Below are positions 26,227 to 35,270 of a stretch of DNA of 64,000 bases, piece after piece. Source of the stretch: JANNAT01 sp031422555 (GTDB taxonomy: Bacteria > Pseudomonadota > Alphaproteobacteria > Rhodobacterales > Rhodobacteraceae). The DNA lies in the NCBI GenBank assembly GCA_031422555.1, contig JANPLZ010000075.1, forward strand, positions 1 through 64,000, in the 5' to 3' direction. Under the pieces are notes generated by a model. The model had not been told where the DNA came from, ran no database searches, and worked only from the letters and a program-made list of their open reading frames with translations. Made by a program: the position numbers and the translations under genes. Each line of letters opens with the position of its first letter. Position 1 is the stretch's first letter.

Positions 26227-27086
26227 TTCACGGCCCCAAAGTCCAGCACGTAAAGGGTCAGGATCTTGCGATCCGCCTCGGTCAGGCGGGTCTCCCACGC
26301 AGGCATCTGGCCTTGGCGGCCATGGCGCAACGTGGCGCGGATGGCGTCCGCGCTGCCGCCGTATTGCCAGATGGCATCGGTCAGGTTCGGGCTGCCCAAC
26401 TCGATCAGCCCGGCCCCCGCCGCACCATGGCAAGATGCGCAGTTCTCGGCAAACAGGGTCACCGCCTCGGGGGTCGTGTCTGTGCCAGGTGCCGACAGCG
26501 CCATCACATAAGGAACAAGGGTTTCGATCTGATCCTTTGTCAGCAATTCGTCCCGGCCAAAGGCGGGCATCACCCCATAGCGGGTGTCAGGATGCGCCAC
26601 GTTGATGCCGACGCGCAGGGTTTCGTGGATGACGTCAGGATCGCGGCCCCACAGCCAGTCGGCATCGTTCAGGCGGGGAAATCCGGGGTTTCCGGCACCC
26701 AACGCGCCATGGCACGCCGCACAGTTGCTGCCAAACAGCGGCGCACCACTGGACCGGACGATGCGCATCAGGCCGCTGTCAGCCTGAATGGCGGCGAAAT
26801 CGGCCGCCAGAATTGCGTCCGTCCACGGCGCCCGCACGGCGGCGGCGCCGCGCACGGCGGCATCCACACGTTGCCCCTCATCCAACCCCAACAGCCCGCC
26901 GGTAAAGCTGCGCCCCAGCGGAATGGCGGGCATCAGGATCAGCAGGGCCACGCCCACCACATGGGTGACCGTCATGAATCCCCAGACCGCGCGCGGCACC
27001 GGGGAATTCAACTCGGTGATCCCGTTCCACGCATGTCCCGTGGTCAGATAGCCCGAAACAGGGTCGCGTTCCGGCGCGTCGGTCAT
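26223..27086 (-). CDS. ccoP: cbb3 oxidase dihaem cytochrome c subunit CcoP
   Basis: A 287-residue membrane-anchored dihaem cytochrome c that carries electrons to CcoO. It has an N-terminal membrane helix (MTVTHVVGVALLILMPAIPLG), then two class I cytochrome c domains with haem motifs NCAACH (about 122) and NCASCH (about 216). Met ligands are likely in GVMPAFG and GQMPAW. Length is typical (about 290). The start overlaps the ccoQ stop by 4 bases. Confidence 0.97.
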   Translation of the reverse strand: MTDAPERDPVSGYLTTGHAWNGITELNSPVPRAVWGFMTVTHVVGVALLILMPAIPLGRSFTGGLLGLDEGQRVDAAVRGAAAVRAPWTDAILAADFAAIQADSGLMRIVRSSGAPLFGSNCAACHGALGAGNPGFPRLNDADWLWGRDPDVIHETLRVGINVAHPDTRYGVMPAFGRDELLTKDQIETLVPYVMALSAPGTDTTPEAVTLFAENCASCHGAAGAGLIELGSPNLTDAIWQYGGSADAIRATLRHGRQGQMPAWETRLTEADRKILTLYVLDFGAVK

Positions 27087-27241
27087 ATCCGGTCCTCCTC
27101 ATCCAGAACCGACCGCGCGGCGGCGTCGAACCGCGCTTTGTTGGACGGCCAGAAGATATAGATCAGCACGCCCGCCGACATCGCCAGCAGGTAGAACAGG
27201 CCGACGGTTTTCGACAGCCACAGGGCAAATTCGTGGGTCAT
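27083..27241 (-). CDS. ccoQ: cbb3 oxidase small subunit CcoQ
   Basis: A 52-residue single-helix protein: MTHEFALWLSKTVGLFYLLA, then SAGVLIYIFWPSNKARFDAAA, ending DEEDRI. The IFWPSNK-RFD pattern is typical of CcoQ, which stabilises the CcoNOP complex. It overlaps ccoO and ccoP by 4 bases on each side (ATGA both times). Confidence 0.95.
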   Translation of the reverse strand: MTHEFALWLSKTVGLFYLLAMSAGVLIYIFWPSNKARFDAAARSVLDEEDRI

Positions 27242-27960
27242 GGCGTCACCTGCGCCACATCGGTCAGACGGCCGAGGATTTGCAGATAGGCCACCAGCGC
27301 ATCCATCTCGGTCGGCCCGCCCGGCACGCCGTCGAAGGCGGCAATCGTCGTCGCCGCGCCATAGCGTTCGGCAACCCCCGCCGCGCGGTCGGTATCGGGG
27401 CTGGCCTGCCCAAGGGCATCTGCCGTGGCATTGGCGATCATCTCGGGCGTGTAAGGCACGCCCAGTTGTTGCAACGCCGCCAAATGCAGACCCAGATCAT
27501 CCACCCGCAGGTCGGTGCGCGCCAGCCAGCCATAGCGCGGCATGATCGAGGTTGCCACCACATCGCGTGGGTTCATCAGATGCGCAACTTGCCAGTCGTT
27601 AGAGTATTTCTCGCCCACCCGCGCCAGATCGGGCCCGGTGCGTTTTGACCCCCACAGCATTGGGTGGTCATATTGCGATTCGACGGCCCGCGAATAGGGG
27701 CCGTAACGGTCTACTTCATCGGCCAGCGTGCGGATCATCTGGCTGTGGCAGGCATAGCACCCCTCGCGGATATAGATGTTGCGCCCCGCCAGTTCCAGCG
27801 GCGTGTAAACCCGCATGTCGGGGGCGGATTCAACCGTCTGGTCGATGGTGAACAGCGGCACGATCTCGACGATGCCCCCCACGGCCGACGCCGCAATGAT
27901 CGCCAGCACGAAAGCCACCGATTTGCGTTCCAGTTTGTAGTGCAGACCAAAAAGCATCAC
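27238..27960 (-). CDS. ccoO: cbb3 oxidase monohaem cytochrome c subunit CcoO
   Basis: A 240-residue membrane-anchored cytochrome c. The N-terminal helix (SVAFVLAIIAASAVGGIVEIVPLF) is followed by the haem site EGCYACHSQMIRTL and by DHPMLWGSKRTGPDLARVG, hallmarks of CcoO; the likely Met ligand is in TSIMPRYGWL. It donates electrons to the CcoN high-spin site. The start overlaps the ccoN stop by 4 bases. Confidence 0.97.
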   Translation of the reverse strand: MMLFGLHYKLERKSVAFVLAIIAASAVGGIVEIVPLFTIDQTVESAPDMRVYTPLELAGRNIYIREGCYACHSQMIRTLADEVDRYGPYSRAVESQYDHPMLWGSKRTGPDLARVGEKYSNDWQVAHLMNPRDVVATSIMPRYGWLARTDLRVDDLGLHLAALQQLGVPYTPEMIANATADALGQASPDTDRAAGVAERYGAATTIAAFDGVPGGPTEMDALVAYLQILGRLTDVAQVTP

Positions 27961-29597
27961 GCCACCGCCATATCAGGGGGCAATTCTGGCACATCACCAG
28001 TGCGCTGTGCGGCAGGGGCGGTGCGGATCGTCCTCCAGACGTTATAGCTGCCAACGATCGCCCCGATCAGCACGATTAGCCCGCCGATGGCGCGGGTGAC
28101 GTAATAGGGCTGCATCGCCTCGACCGATTGGGTGAACGAATAGGCAAGGCTGCCGTCCGGCGTGGTCGTGCGCCACATCAGCCCTTGCAGAATACCTGCA
28201 TTCCACAGCGACACGACGTAGATCACCGTGCCTGACAGTGCCAACCAGAAATGCCATTCGATCAGGCGGTTGGAATACATCGCCTCGCGCCGCCACAGCC
28301 ACGGCACGGCGGCATAGATCGCACCGAAGGTGATCATCGCAACCCAGCCAAGCGCGCCCGAATGCACATGCCCTACCGTCCAATCGGTGTAATGCGACAG
28401 CGAGTTGACGGGGCGGATTGCCATGAACGATCCCTCGAACGTGGACAGCCCGTAAAACACCGCCGCTACGAACATGAACCGCAGCGTGGCGTCATCGCGC
28501 ACCTTGTGCCACGCCCCGTTCAACGTCATCAGCGCGTTGCCCGCCGACGCCCAGCTTGGCACCAGCAAGACGATGGAAAACGCCATTCCCAAGGTCTGCA
28601 CCCAGATCGGAAGGGCCGTATACAGCAGGTGGTGCGACCCCACCCACATATAGAAAAACACGATCCCCCAAAACGACAGGATTGACAGCCGGTAGGAATA
28701 AATCGGCCGCCCCGCGCGTTTGGGCAGATAATAATACAGCATCCCAAGGAACCCCGAGGTCAGAAAGAACGCGACCGCGTTGTGCCCATACCACCACTGC
28801 ACCATCGCATCCTGCACGCCCGAAAACGCCGAATAACTTTTCGCATGGCCCCAGGACACCGGCAGTGACAGCCCGTTGACGATGTGCAGCACCGCCATCA
28901 CCAGAATGAACGCAAGGTAATACCAGTTCGAGACGTAGATATGCGGCTCGCGACGGCGGGCCAGCGTGCGGATGTAGATGCTGAAATAAGTGACCCACAC
29001 CACGGTCAGCCAGATATCCATATACCATTCCGGCTCGGCATATTCCTTGGACTGGGTGATGCCTTGCAGATAGCCCACGCCCGCCACGACGATGAACAGG
29101 TTAAACCCCAGCAGCACAAACAGCGGACTGATCTGGTCGCACAGCCGCGCCTGTGACGTGCGTTGCAGCACATGGAACGAGGTGGCAATCAGCGCATTGC
29201 CGCCGAACCCGAAGATCACAGCAGATGTGTGCAGCGGCCGCAGGCGGCCAAAGCTGGCCCAACCGGCATCGAATGTCGCGTCCGGGAACACCATCAGCCA
29301 GGCCACCCAGTCACCGATGGCCATGCCCGCCACCGCCCACCCCATCGCCAGCAGGATGCCCAACTTGCTGGGGGTGTCATAGTATTGCGTCAACCGCCCC
29401 GGGCCGGGTGCGGGATCATCAAAGTGCCGGACCAGCCAGACAAGCCCTGCCATCGCCGATAACAGCACGATCCACCCCTGCCCGCCCAGCGGGTCGGCTC
29501 GCCCGACGGCAGCCAGCGTCAGGCCACAGACCGCCAGCACCCCCAAAATCGTCAGCCCCAGCCAACGCTCGGTGCGCGTCAGATCTTCGATCAGCAA
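27957..29597 (-). CDS. ccoN: cbb3 oxidase catalytic subunit CcoN
   Basis: A 546-residue haem-copper oxidase subunit I of the C family, catalysing proton-pumping oxygen reduction with high affinity. It has about 14 membrane helices and metal-binding His in RPLHTSAVIFGF (low-spin haem), WWYGHNAVAFFLT (CuB), SHHLLYTALP (CuB pair) and VGHVHSGALGW (haem ligands), plus the C-family YYLPKRAGRPIYSYRLS. The frame has no ATG or GTG near its N-terminus; TTG at 29597 gives LLIEDLTRTERW. The true start may be a rare codon, since the open frame extends upstream without ATG. First gene of the operon. Confidence 0.93.
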   Translation of the reverse strand: MLIEDLTRTERWLGLTILGVLAVCGLTLAAVGRADPLGGQGWIVLLSAMAGLVWLVRHFDDPAPGPGRLTQYYDTPSKLGILLAMGWAVAGMAIGDWVAWLMVFPDATFDAGWASFGRLRPLHTSAVIFGFGGNALIATSFHVLQRTSQARLCDQISPLFVLLGFNLFIVVAGVGYLQGITQSKEYAEPEWYMDIWLTVVWVTYFSIYIRTLARRREPHIYVSNWYYLAFILVMAVLHIVNGLSLPVSWGHAKSYSAFSGVQDAMVQWWYGHNAVAFFLTSGFLGMLYYYLPKRAGRPIYSYRLSILSFWGIVFFYMWVGSHHLLYTALPIWVQTLGMAFSIVLLVPSWASAGNALMTLNGAWHKVRDDATLRFMFVAAVFYGLSTFEGSFMAIRPVNSLSHYTDWTVGHVHSGALGWVAMITFGAIYAAVPWLWRREAMYSNRLIEWHFWLALSGTVIYVVSLWNAGILQGLMWRTTTPDGSLAYSFTQSVEAMQPYYVTRAIGGLIVLIGAIVGSYNVWRTIRTAPAAQRTGDVPELPPDMAVA

Positions 29598-30264
29598 ACT
29601 GTGTCGCAGACATGTCGCAGCACCGGCGCGCCCGTTCGGGAAGGCGAAGGACTGTGCAGTCGACTGGCCATATTCAACGCTCCTTGGTGGATTGGCAAAG
29701 CGGCGATCCGGGGGACCGCACTTACCTTGCTAAATCTATCAGCGCGCCGCATGGCGAAGCTGATCTGTGATAGGACGGGACGAAGAATATCGAACAAAAA
29801 GCCGCAAAAAAGATGCCTCAGCAGGGCCTGACACCAAGAACCGTCCACGATCATCGGTTTCTTACCTCGATCCGGTTGCAGCATGGTCATGCGCTGTGTT
29901 CGGGGCAGTCAAATGAACACGCCCACCCGTCAGGTGCTGTGGCTGGCGTTGACTGTCACAGCGATCCATGGTGCAGCCCTGTTTGATCGGCACGACTGGC
30001 AAGCTGATAGGTTTACACGCCTTCGTGGCGCAAGGGCTGGACGCCAGCACAAGGCAAGGAAGAACCGCGTCGATGCGTGGCCGACCAGTTTGTGCCGCAA
30101 GCGCGGGGGCGGAGATTTGCTGCACAGTTAAAACACTGGGCGGTTGAACTACCCAACAATGGGCGGTGCCGCCAAAGCGGCAAGTCCGCCTGTGCAGGCA
30201 TCAAAAAATGCGAACGTCTGGTCTGCAAAAGACCATAGCAATATCAGCATGATGTAGGGATAAC
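29598..30264. other. Long gap upstream of the cbb3 operon
   Basis: These 667 bases between ccoN and tRNA-Glu should contain the ccoN promoter. No FNR box (TTGAT-N4-ATCAA) was found by eye in the 300 bases upstream of ccoN. Minor frames on both strands (29591-29890 minus, 29883-30131 plus) lack binding sites and known domains. The composition is less GC-rich than the neighbours and may include decayed genes. Confidence 0.5.
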
Positions 30265-30339
30265 TGGCAGCCCGTAGGGGAGTCGAACCCCTCTTACCAG
30301 GTTGAAAACCTGGTGTCCTAACCGATAGACGAACGGGCC
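30265..30339 (-). tRNA. tRNA-Glu (UUC)
   Basis: On the minus strand the gene has a 7-bp acceptor stem (GGCCCGT with ACGGGCT), an anticodon stem CCAGG/CCTGG enclosing loop TTTTCAA (anticodon UUC), and a T arm GGGG-TTCGACT-CCCC. CCA is encoded at 30267-30265. It lies downstream of recJ on the same strand. Confidence 0.97.
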
Positions 30340-30635
30340 ACTGTTGTGGTGAGCGGTGCATAATCGGCGCACAGCCGCTTCGCAAGAGGAAAAATGCCGC
30401 AGCGAAACAAAAGACGGTCGGGCGGGTGGGCCGCGCATTCGCGGCTGCAGGTGTCAGGGCTGTTCGGGCCGTCATGGCGGTGTAAGGTTCGCGCGGCGCG
30501 GTCAGGGCGGGTGGGTCCGCAGCGCTGCATTCTTTCGGCATCCTATGCCGCAGACTTGCACGACAGGCGCCACCAGCCGCGGTTGGCCCGGCCTGCCGCC
30601 CCCGCTGTCAGGATGCCAACTCCCAAAAACCGCCC

Positions 30636-32378
30636 CTAAACGCGGGCGGCGTCTTCGAGGCGCAATTGCACTTTGCTGCGCCCGCCGTAAGTGTTGATTT
30701 CCAGTCGCCCGGCCAGATGAAAGCGTTGATGCCCGCCGTTTTCCAAAGCCGCCCCCAAAGGGGTTTGAAACGCGCCAAACACCACGGCCTCTTGTTTTGC
30801 GCCCAAACCGTCGCCAAAACTTAGCCGCAAATGCGCGTCCCCCATCCGGCGCGCCGAGACCGCCATATCGGCAAAGGCAAAGCGCGGTGCGGCTGCGGAT
30901 GCGCCAAAAGGGCCAGCTTGGTCAATCAGTTCGACCAATCCTTGCGTTGCTGCCGACGGGGCCAGCAGGCTGTCGATGTGCAGGGTTTCGCGCCCCCCGG
31001 CCCCGGCCCCCTGACGCGCCAACAATTCGGCCAGCCGCGCCATGGCGGGTTCGATCATCGCCTCGGCCACCGTCAATCCGGCGGCCATTTTGTGCCCGCC
31101 GCCCTTGATCAGCAGCCCCTCGGACGCCAGCCTTTGCACGGCGGCCCCCAGATCAACCCCCGTGACCGACCGCCCCGACCCTTTGCCAATGCCGTCTTCG
31201 ACCCCGATCACCACAGCGGGGCGGTGGGTGGCTTCTTTCAGCCGCGCCGCCACAATACCAACCACGCCGGGATGCCAGCCCGCCCCGGCCGCCCAGACCA
31301 GCGCGCCATCGACACCCCGGGCTTCGGCCTGCGCCAAGGCTGCCTCGCGCACCCGGGCCTCGATATCGCGCCGCTCAGAGTTCAAAAGGTCCAACCGCTC
31401 GGCCAAGGCCGCGGCCTCGTGCGGATCGTCGGAGGCAAGCAGGCGCGCGCCAAGATCGGCTTGCCCGATGCGCCCGCCCGCGTTCACCCGCGGTCCCAGC
31501 AAAAACCCCAGCGCATAAACGGTGGGGGCGCTATCCATCCGCGCGATATCGGCCAGCGCGCGCAGGCCCGCCCGCTCGCGCCGGGCCATCACCCGCAGGC
31601 CCTGACGCACAAAGGCGCGGTTCACCCCGATCAGGGGGGCGACATCGGCAACCGTGGCCAGCGCCACCAGATCCAACATCGCCATCAGATCGGGGGCGGC
31701 AATCGCGTCCAGCCGCAGTTGACGATTGGCCTCGACCAGCATCAAAAACACCACCGACGCCGCGCATAAATGGCCCAGCGCGCCGTCTTCGTCCTGACGG
31801 TTGGGGTTGACCACCGCCAGTGCGGGCGGCAGCGTATCGCCGCCCAGATGGTGATCCAGCACCACCACATCACAGCCCGTCGCGGCAATCGGATCATGCG
31901 ACAGGGTGCCACAATCGACGCAGATGATCAAATCATGCTTGGCCCCCAAAGCCACCATCGCCGGCACGTTGGGGCCGTATCCTTCGTCAATGCGGTCGGG
32001 GATATACAAGGTGGCCTGGTGCCCCATCGCGCGCAGCCAGATGATCAACAAGGCCGCTGATGATCCGCCGTCCACGTCATAATCAGCAAAGATTGCAACG
32101 CGCTGGCGCGTTTTCAGGGCGTGCAGAAACCGGGTGGCGGCGCGCTCCATATCCTTCATGTGGCGCGGATCGGGCAACAGATCGCGCAATTGCGGGGCAA
32201 GATAGGCCGCTGCATCGCCGGGCAAAACCCCCCTCGCGACCAAGGTTTGGCACAAGGCCAGCGGCAGACGGGTGTTTTGGGCCATCGCCTCGGCCAGCCG
32301 TTCTGACACCGCAGGCGGGCCTTGCCAGCGCCGCCCGGTCAGCGAGGTTTCAACGTTCAGAAAGGCGCGGTCGGTCAT
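30636..32378 (-). CDS. recJ: Single-stranded-DNA-specific exonuclease RecJ
   Basis: A 580-residue DHH-family 5'-3' exonuclease of recombination and mismatch repair. Metal-binding motifs are visible: FADYDVDGGSSAALL (motif I), VDCGTLSHD, VVLDHHLGGD (DHH motif) and GPRVNAGGRIGQADLG. The DHHA1 motif is IKGGGHKMAAGLT, followed by an OB-fold C-terminus. Length is normal (about 575). It follows glpX by 28 bases and hom beyond it, in a run on the minus strand. Confidence 0.96.
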   Translation of the reverse strand: MTDRAFLNVETSLTGRRWQGPPAVSERLAEAMAQNTRLPLALCQTLVARGVLPGDAAAYLAPQLRDLLPDPRHMKDMERAATRFLHALKTRQRVAIFADYDVDGGSSAALLIIWLRAMGHQATLYIPDRIDEGYGPNVPAMVALGAKHDLIICVDCGTLSHDPIAATGCDVVVLDHHLGGDTLPPALAVVNPNRQDEDGALGHLCAASVVFLMLVEANRQLRLDAIAAPDLMAMLDLVALATVADVAPLIGVNRAFVRQGLRVMARRERAGLRALADIARMDSAPTVYALGFLLGPRVNAGGRIGQADLGARLLASDDPHEAAALAERLDLLNSERRDIEARVREAALAQAEARGVDGALVWAAGAGWHPGVVGIVAARLKEATHRPAVVIGVEDGIGKGSGRSVTGVDLGAAVQRLASEGLLIKGGGHKMAAGLTVAEAMIEPAMARLAELLARQGAGAGGRETLHIDSLLAPSAATQGLVELIDQAGPFGASAAAPRFAFADMAVSARRMGDAHLRLSFGDGLGAKQEAVVFGAFQTPLGAALENGGHQRFHLAGRLEINTYGGRSKVQLRLEDAARV

Positions 32379-32406
32379 GGGTTTGCCTGCGAAACCAGCC
32401 GCCGGA

Positions 32407-33372
32407 TCAGCGGGTCGGCACCCGGTAGCTCATCCGGCGGACCGAACCGGTTTTGGACCGCATCAGAATGGTTTCGGTGCTGATATAGCCCGGCTCTTGC
32501 TTGATCCCGGCCAGAATAGAGCCGCTGGTCACCCCGGTGGCGGCAAAGATCACATCGGCGGTGACCATCTCGTCGCGGGTGTAGATGCGGTTGAAATCGG
32601 TGATGCCTGCCTTGATCGCGCGGCCGCGTTCATCGTCGTTGCGGAACAAAAGTTGGCCGTAAATCTGCCCGCCCATACATTTCAGCGCCGACGCCGCCAG
32701 CACGCCTTCGGGCGCGCCGCCTGACCCCATATACATGTCGATGCCGGTGATCGCGGCTTCGGCACAGTGAATAATGCCTGCCACATCGCCATCGGTGATC
32801 AAGCGGATCGACGCACCCGTGGATCGCACTTCTTCTATCATCGCCTCATGCCGCGGACGTTCCAGAATGCACACGGCGATTTCGTCAGATTTCACCCCTT
32901 TGGCGCGGGCAAGCGCATGCACCCGTTCGGAGGGTGACATCTTTAGGGTAACAGTATCAATGGCATAGCCGGGGCCAATCGCCAGTTTTTCCATATAAAC
33001 ATCGGGCGCGTGCAAAAGCGTGCCGCGCGGAGCCATGGCAATCACCGTCAGCGCATTGGGCATGTCTTTGGCGCACAACGTAGTGCCTTCCAAGGGATCA
33101 AGGGCGATATCCACCGCCGGGCCGTTGCCGGTGCCCACCTTTTCGCCGATATACAGCATCGGGGCCTCGTCGCGTTCGCCTTCGCCGATCACCACGACAC
33201 CGGCGATATCCAGCAGGTTCAACTGATCGCGCATCGCGTTCACCGCCGCCTGATCCGCCGCCTTTTCATCGCCGCGACCGATCAGCTTGGCCGAGGCCAA
33301 AGCGGCGGCTTCCGAGACCCGGGCAAGGCCCAGCGACAACAAGCGGTCTTGAAATTCGGTGACGGTGACCAT
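32407..33372 (-). CDS. glpX: Class II fructose-1,6-bisphosphatase
   Basis: A 321-residue GlpX-type phosphatase removing the 1-phosphate of fructose 1,6-bisphosphate in gluconeogenesis. It has GRGDEKAADQAAVNAMR, VVIGEGERDEAPMLYIGE, DPLEGTTLCAKD (metal site) and GSGGAPEGVLAASALKCMGG. Length agrees with the family (about 320-335). It lies between hom and recJ, a gene order common in Rhodobacterales. Confidence 0.96.
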   Translation of the reverse strand: MVTVTEFQDRLLSLGLARVSEAAALASAKLIGRGDEKAADQAAVNAMRDQLNLLDIAGVVVIGEGERDEAPMLYIGEKVGTGNGPAVDIALDPLEGTTLCAKDMPNALTVIAMAPRGTLLHAPDVYMEKLAIGPGYAIDTVTLKMSPSERVHALARAKGVKSDEIAVCILERPRHEAMIEEVRSTGASIRLITDGDVAGIIHCAEAAITGIDMYMGSGGAPEGVLAASALKCMGGQIYGQLLFRNDDERGRAIKAGITDFNRIYTRDEMVTADVIFAATGVTSGSILAGIKQEPGYISTETILMRSKTGSVRRMSYRVPTR

Positions 33373-33520
33373 GGGCTATCCTTCTTCGGCTTTGTGCCCC
33401 TTGTGCATAGCGGGGCAAGGGGCCAATGCGCAAGCGGCCTTGCGCAGCGGCTGCGACAAACTGTCAGACACCACGGGGCTGAATGTCTGTCGGGGGGGCT
33501 GCATGTCTGTCGGGGGTGCC

Positions 33521-34810
33521 TCAAACCTCTTCGATGCGCAACACCACCGGCGCGCCGACCAGAACACCGGTGGCGGCAAATCGGGTGCAGGCGTGGTCGA
33601 TATCGTCGCGGGTGGCCTTGTGGGTAACGATCAGCACCGGGGCATTTACCCCCTGATGGCCGTATTGACGCATCTGGTCGATCGACACCCCCGCCTCGCC
33701 CAGACAGGTGGCGATTTTGGCCAAGGCGCCGGGTTTGTCCAACAAGGTCATCCGCAGATAATAACTGGCCGGGGTCGAAGATTTCGCCGCTTGCGGTGTG
33801 GCAAGACTATGGGCGGGCTGGCCAAAGGTGGGCAGCCGCAGCCCGCGCGCAATGTCGATCACATCGGACATCACCGCCGATGCCGTCGGCCCCATGCCGG
33901 CTCCGGGGCCGCGCAGCACGATCTGGCCCACGCTGTCGCCTTCCAGCACCACCATATTGGTGCCGCCCTGCAATTGGCCCAGCGGGCTGTCGGCGGGCAC
34001 AAGACAGGGCGTCATGCGTTGCTCTAAGCCCCGCCCGGTCATCTGCGCCACGCCCAGCAGTTTGATGCGGTAGCCCATATCGGCGGCCAGATTGATATCG
34101 TCGATGGAAATGGCGCCGATGCCTTCCAACTCTACCGCGTCAAACGACACTTTTGTGCCAAAGGCGATGGCGGCCAGCAGGGCCAGCTTATGGCCCGCAT
34201 CAATACCGCCGACGTCCAGATTCGGATCGGCCTCGAGATAGCCCAGCTGTTGGGCGGCGTCGAACACCTCGGCATAAGACAGGCCTTCGTTCTGCATTCG
34301 GGTCAGGATGTAGTTGCAACTGCCATTCATCACCCCTATCACCCGGCGCAGTTGATTGCCCGCCATCCCTTCGGTCAGCGCCTTGATCACCGGAATGCCG
34401 CCCGCAACCGCCGCTTCAAACCGGATGACCCTGCCCTTCGCTTCCGCCGCCAGTGCCAAGGCATGGCCGTGATGCGCCAGCAACGCCTTATTGGCGCTGA
34501 CCACGTCTTTTCCGGCGGCTATCGCGGCTTCGGTGGCCAGTTTGGCCGCGCCTTCGTGACCGCCCATCACTTCGATGAACACATCCACATCATCGCGCTG
34601 CGCCAGCGCCACCGGATCGGTTTCCCACGCATAGCCCGACAGATCGGCGTCGCGGTTTTTGGTTTTGTCGCGGGCGGAAATGGCGGTGATCACAATGGGG
34701 CGGCCGGTACGCGCCGCGATCAGATCGGCGTGCTGCTGCACGATTTTAACCACGCCCAAGCCCACGGTGCCAAGGCCTGCAAGTCCAAGACGCAAAGGGG
34801 CTGCAGGCAT
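33521..34810 (-). CDS. hom: Homoserine dehydrogenase
   Basis: A 429-residue enzyme reducing aspartate semialdehyde to homoserine in the Thr/Met pathway. It has the NAD(P) fold GLAGLGTVGLGVV, the catalytic region VSANKALLAHHG, GGIPVIKALTEG, the family signature GVMNGSCNYILTRM and EADPNLDVGGIDAGHKLALL. A C-terminal ACT domain (YLRMTLLDKPGALAKIA) suggests threonine feedback. The start at 34810 (MPAAPLRLG) has GGAG 7 bases upstream; longer in-frame starts at 34825 and 34873 are weaker. Confidence 0.96.
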   Translation of the reverse strand: MPAAPLRLGLAGLGTVGLGVVKIVQQHADLIAARTGRPIVITAISARDKTKNRDADLSGYAWETDPVALAQRDDVDVFIEVMGGHEGAAKLATEAAIAAGKDVVSANKALLAHHGHALALAAEAKGRVIRFEAAVAGGIPVIKALTEGMAGNQLRRVIGVMNGSCNYILTRMQNEGLSYAEVFDAAQQLGYLEADPNLDVGGIDAGHKLALLAAIAFGTKVSFDAVELEGIGAISIDDINLAADMGYRIKLLGVAQMTGRGLEQRMTPCLVPADSPLGQLQGGTNMVVLEGDSVGQIVLRGPGAGMGPTASAVMSDVIDIARGLRLPTFGQPAHSLATPQAAKSSTPASYYLRMTLLDKPGALAKIATCLGEAGVSIDQMRQYGHQGVNAPVLIVTHKATRDDIDHACTRFAATGVLVGAPVVLRIEEV

Positions 34811-34917
34811 ATTGGTCTCCGTCATTGGGGCTTGGGCTGGGGCGGTGTTAAAGGGATTTGAGATTGGGCGCAACGCGCCGATGCCAAGAGATCAGGGATT
34901 GCGCAAAGCGTGCAGCC

Positions 34918-35139
34918 TTATCGGTTGCGCAAGGCGGCCGCCCGGGCGCGCAAGGCCGCGGCACGGGCAGCAAGGGTTTGTCCGGCAGCGTCGGCCCCGA
35001 TGGCCCCGGTTTGCGCCAGCAGCTCTTCGGTGGGCAACAGGGCGGGCGGCGGGGCGGTGCTGTGCGCGGCCACCGCATCCACGCTGGGAAAGCTGGTGCA
35101 GGCAGACAGGCACAGGATCAGCAAAAGCGCATGTTTCAT
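34918..35139 (-). CDS. Small putative lipoprotein (73 aa)
   Basis: The 73-residue product begins MKHALLLILCLSACTSFPS, a lipoprotein signal with lipobox LSAC. The mature part is short, with two near-repeats (LAARAAALRARAAALRNR) that would form a charged helix, perhaps a short coiled coil. A longer frame to 35271 reads through a simple repeat and is not believable. No domain recognised. It lies between hom and the MttB-type gene. Confidence 0.7.
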   Translation of the reverse strand: MKHALLLILCLSACTSFPSVDAVAAHSTAPPPALLPTEELLAQTGAIGADAAGQTLAARAAALRARAAALRNR

Positions 35140-35185
35140 CGCGTGACCATAGCGCGGCGGCAAGGCTTGGGAAAGATCAAAGCCA

Positions 35186-35231
35186 GCGGCGGCGGTGGAG
35201 GCGGCGGTGGCGGTGGCGGTGGCAGTGGCCG
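35186..35231. repeat. GGTGGC hexanucleotide microsatellite
   Basis: A run of about seven imperfect GGCGGT/GGTGGC units directly upstream of the lipoprotein gene, between it and the end of the MttB-like gene. Confidence 0.85.
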
Positions 35232-35270
35232 GCATTTGGCCCCGCCAAAAACGCAGCCCTTCCGCCACCA

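Noticed and set aside
29591..29890. Minus-strand frame upstream of ccoN
   Set aside because: Overlaps the ccoN start in another frame, no binding site, no recognisable features.
29641..29900. FNR-like site CTGATCTGTGATAG
   Set aside because: Only the left half-site fits TTGAT-N4-ATCAA; the right half is wrong.
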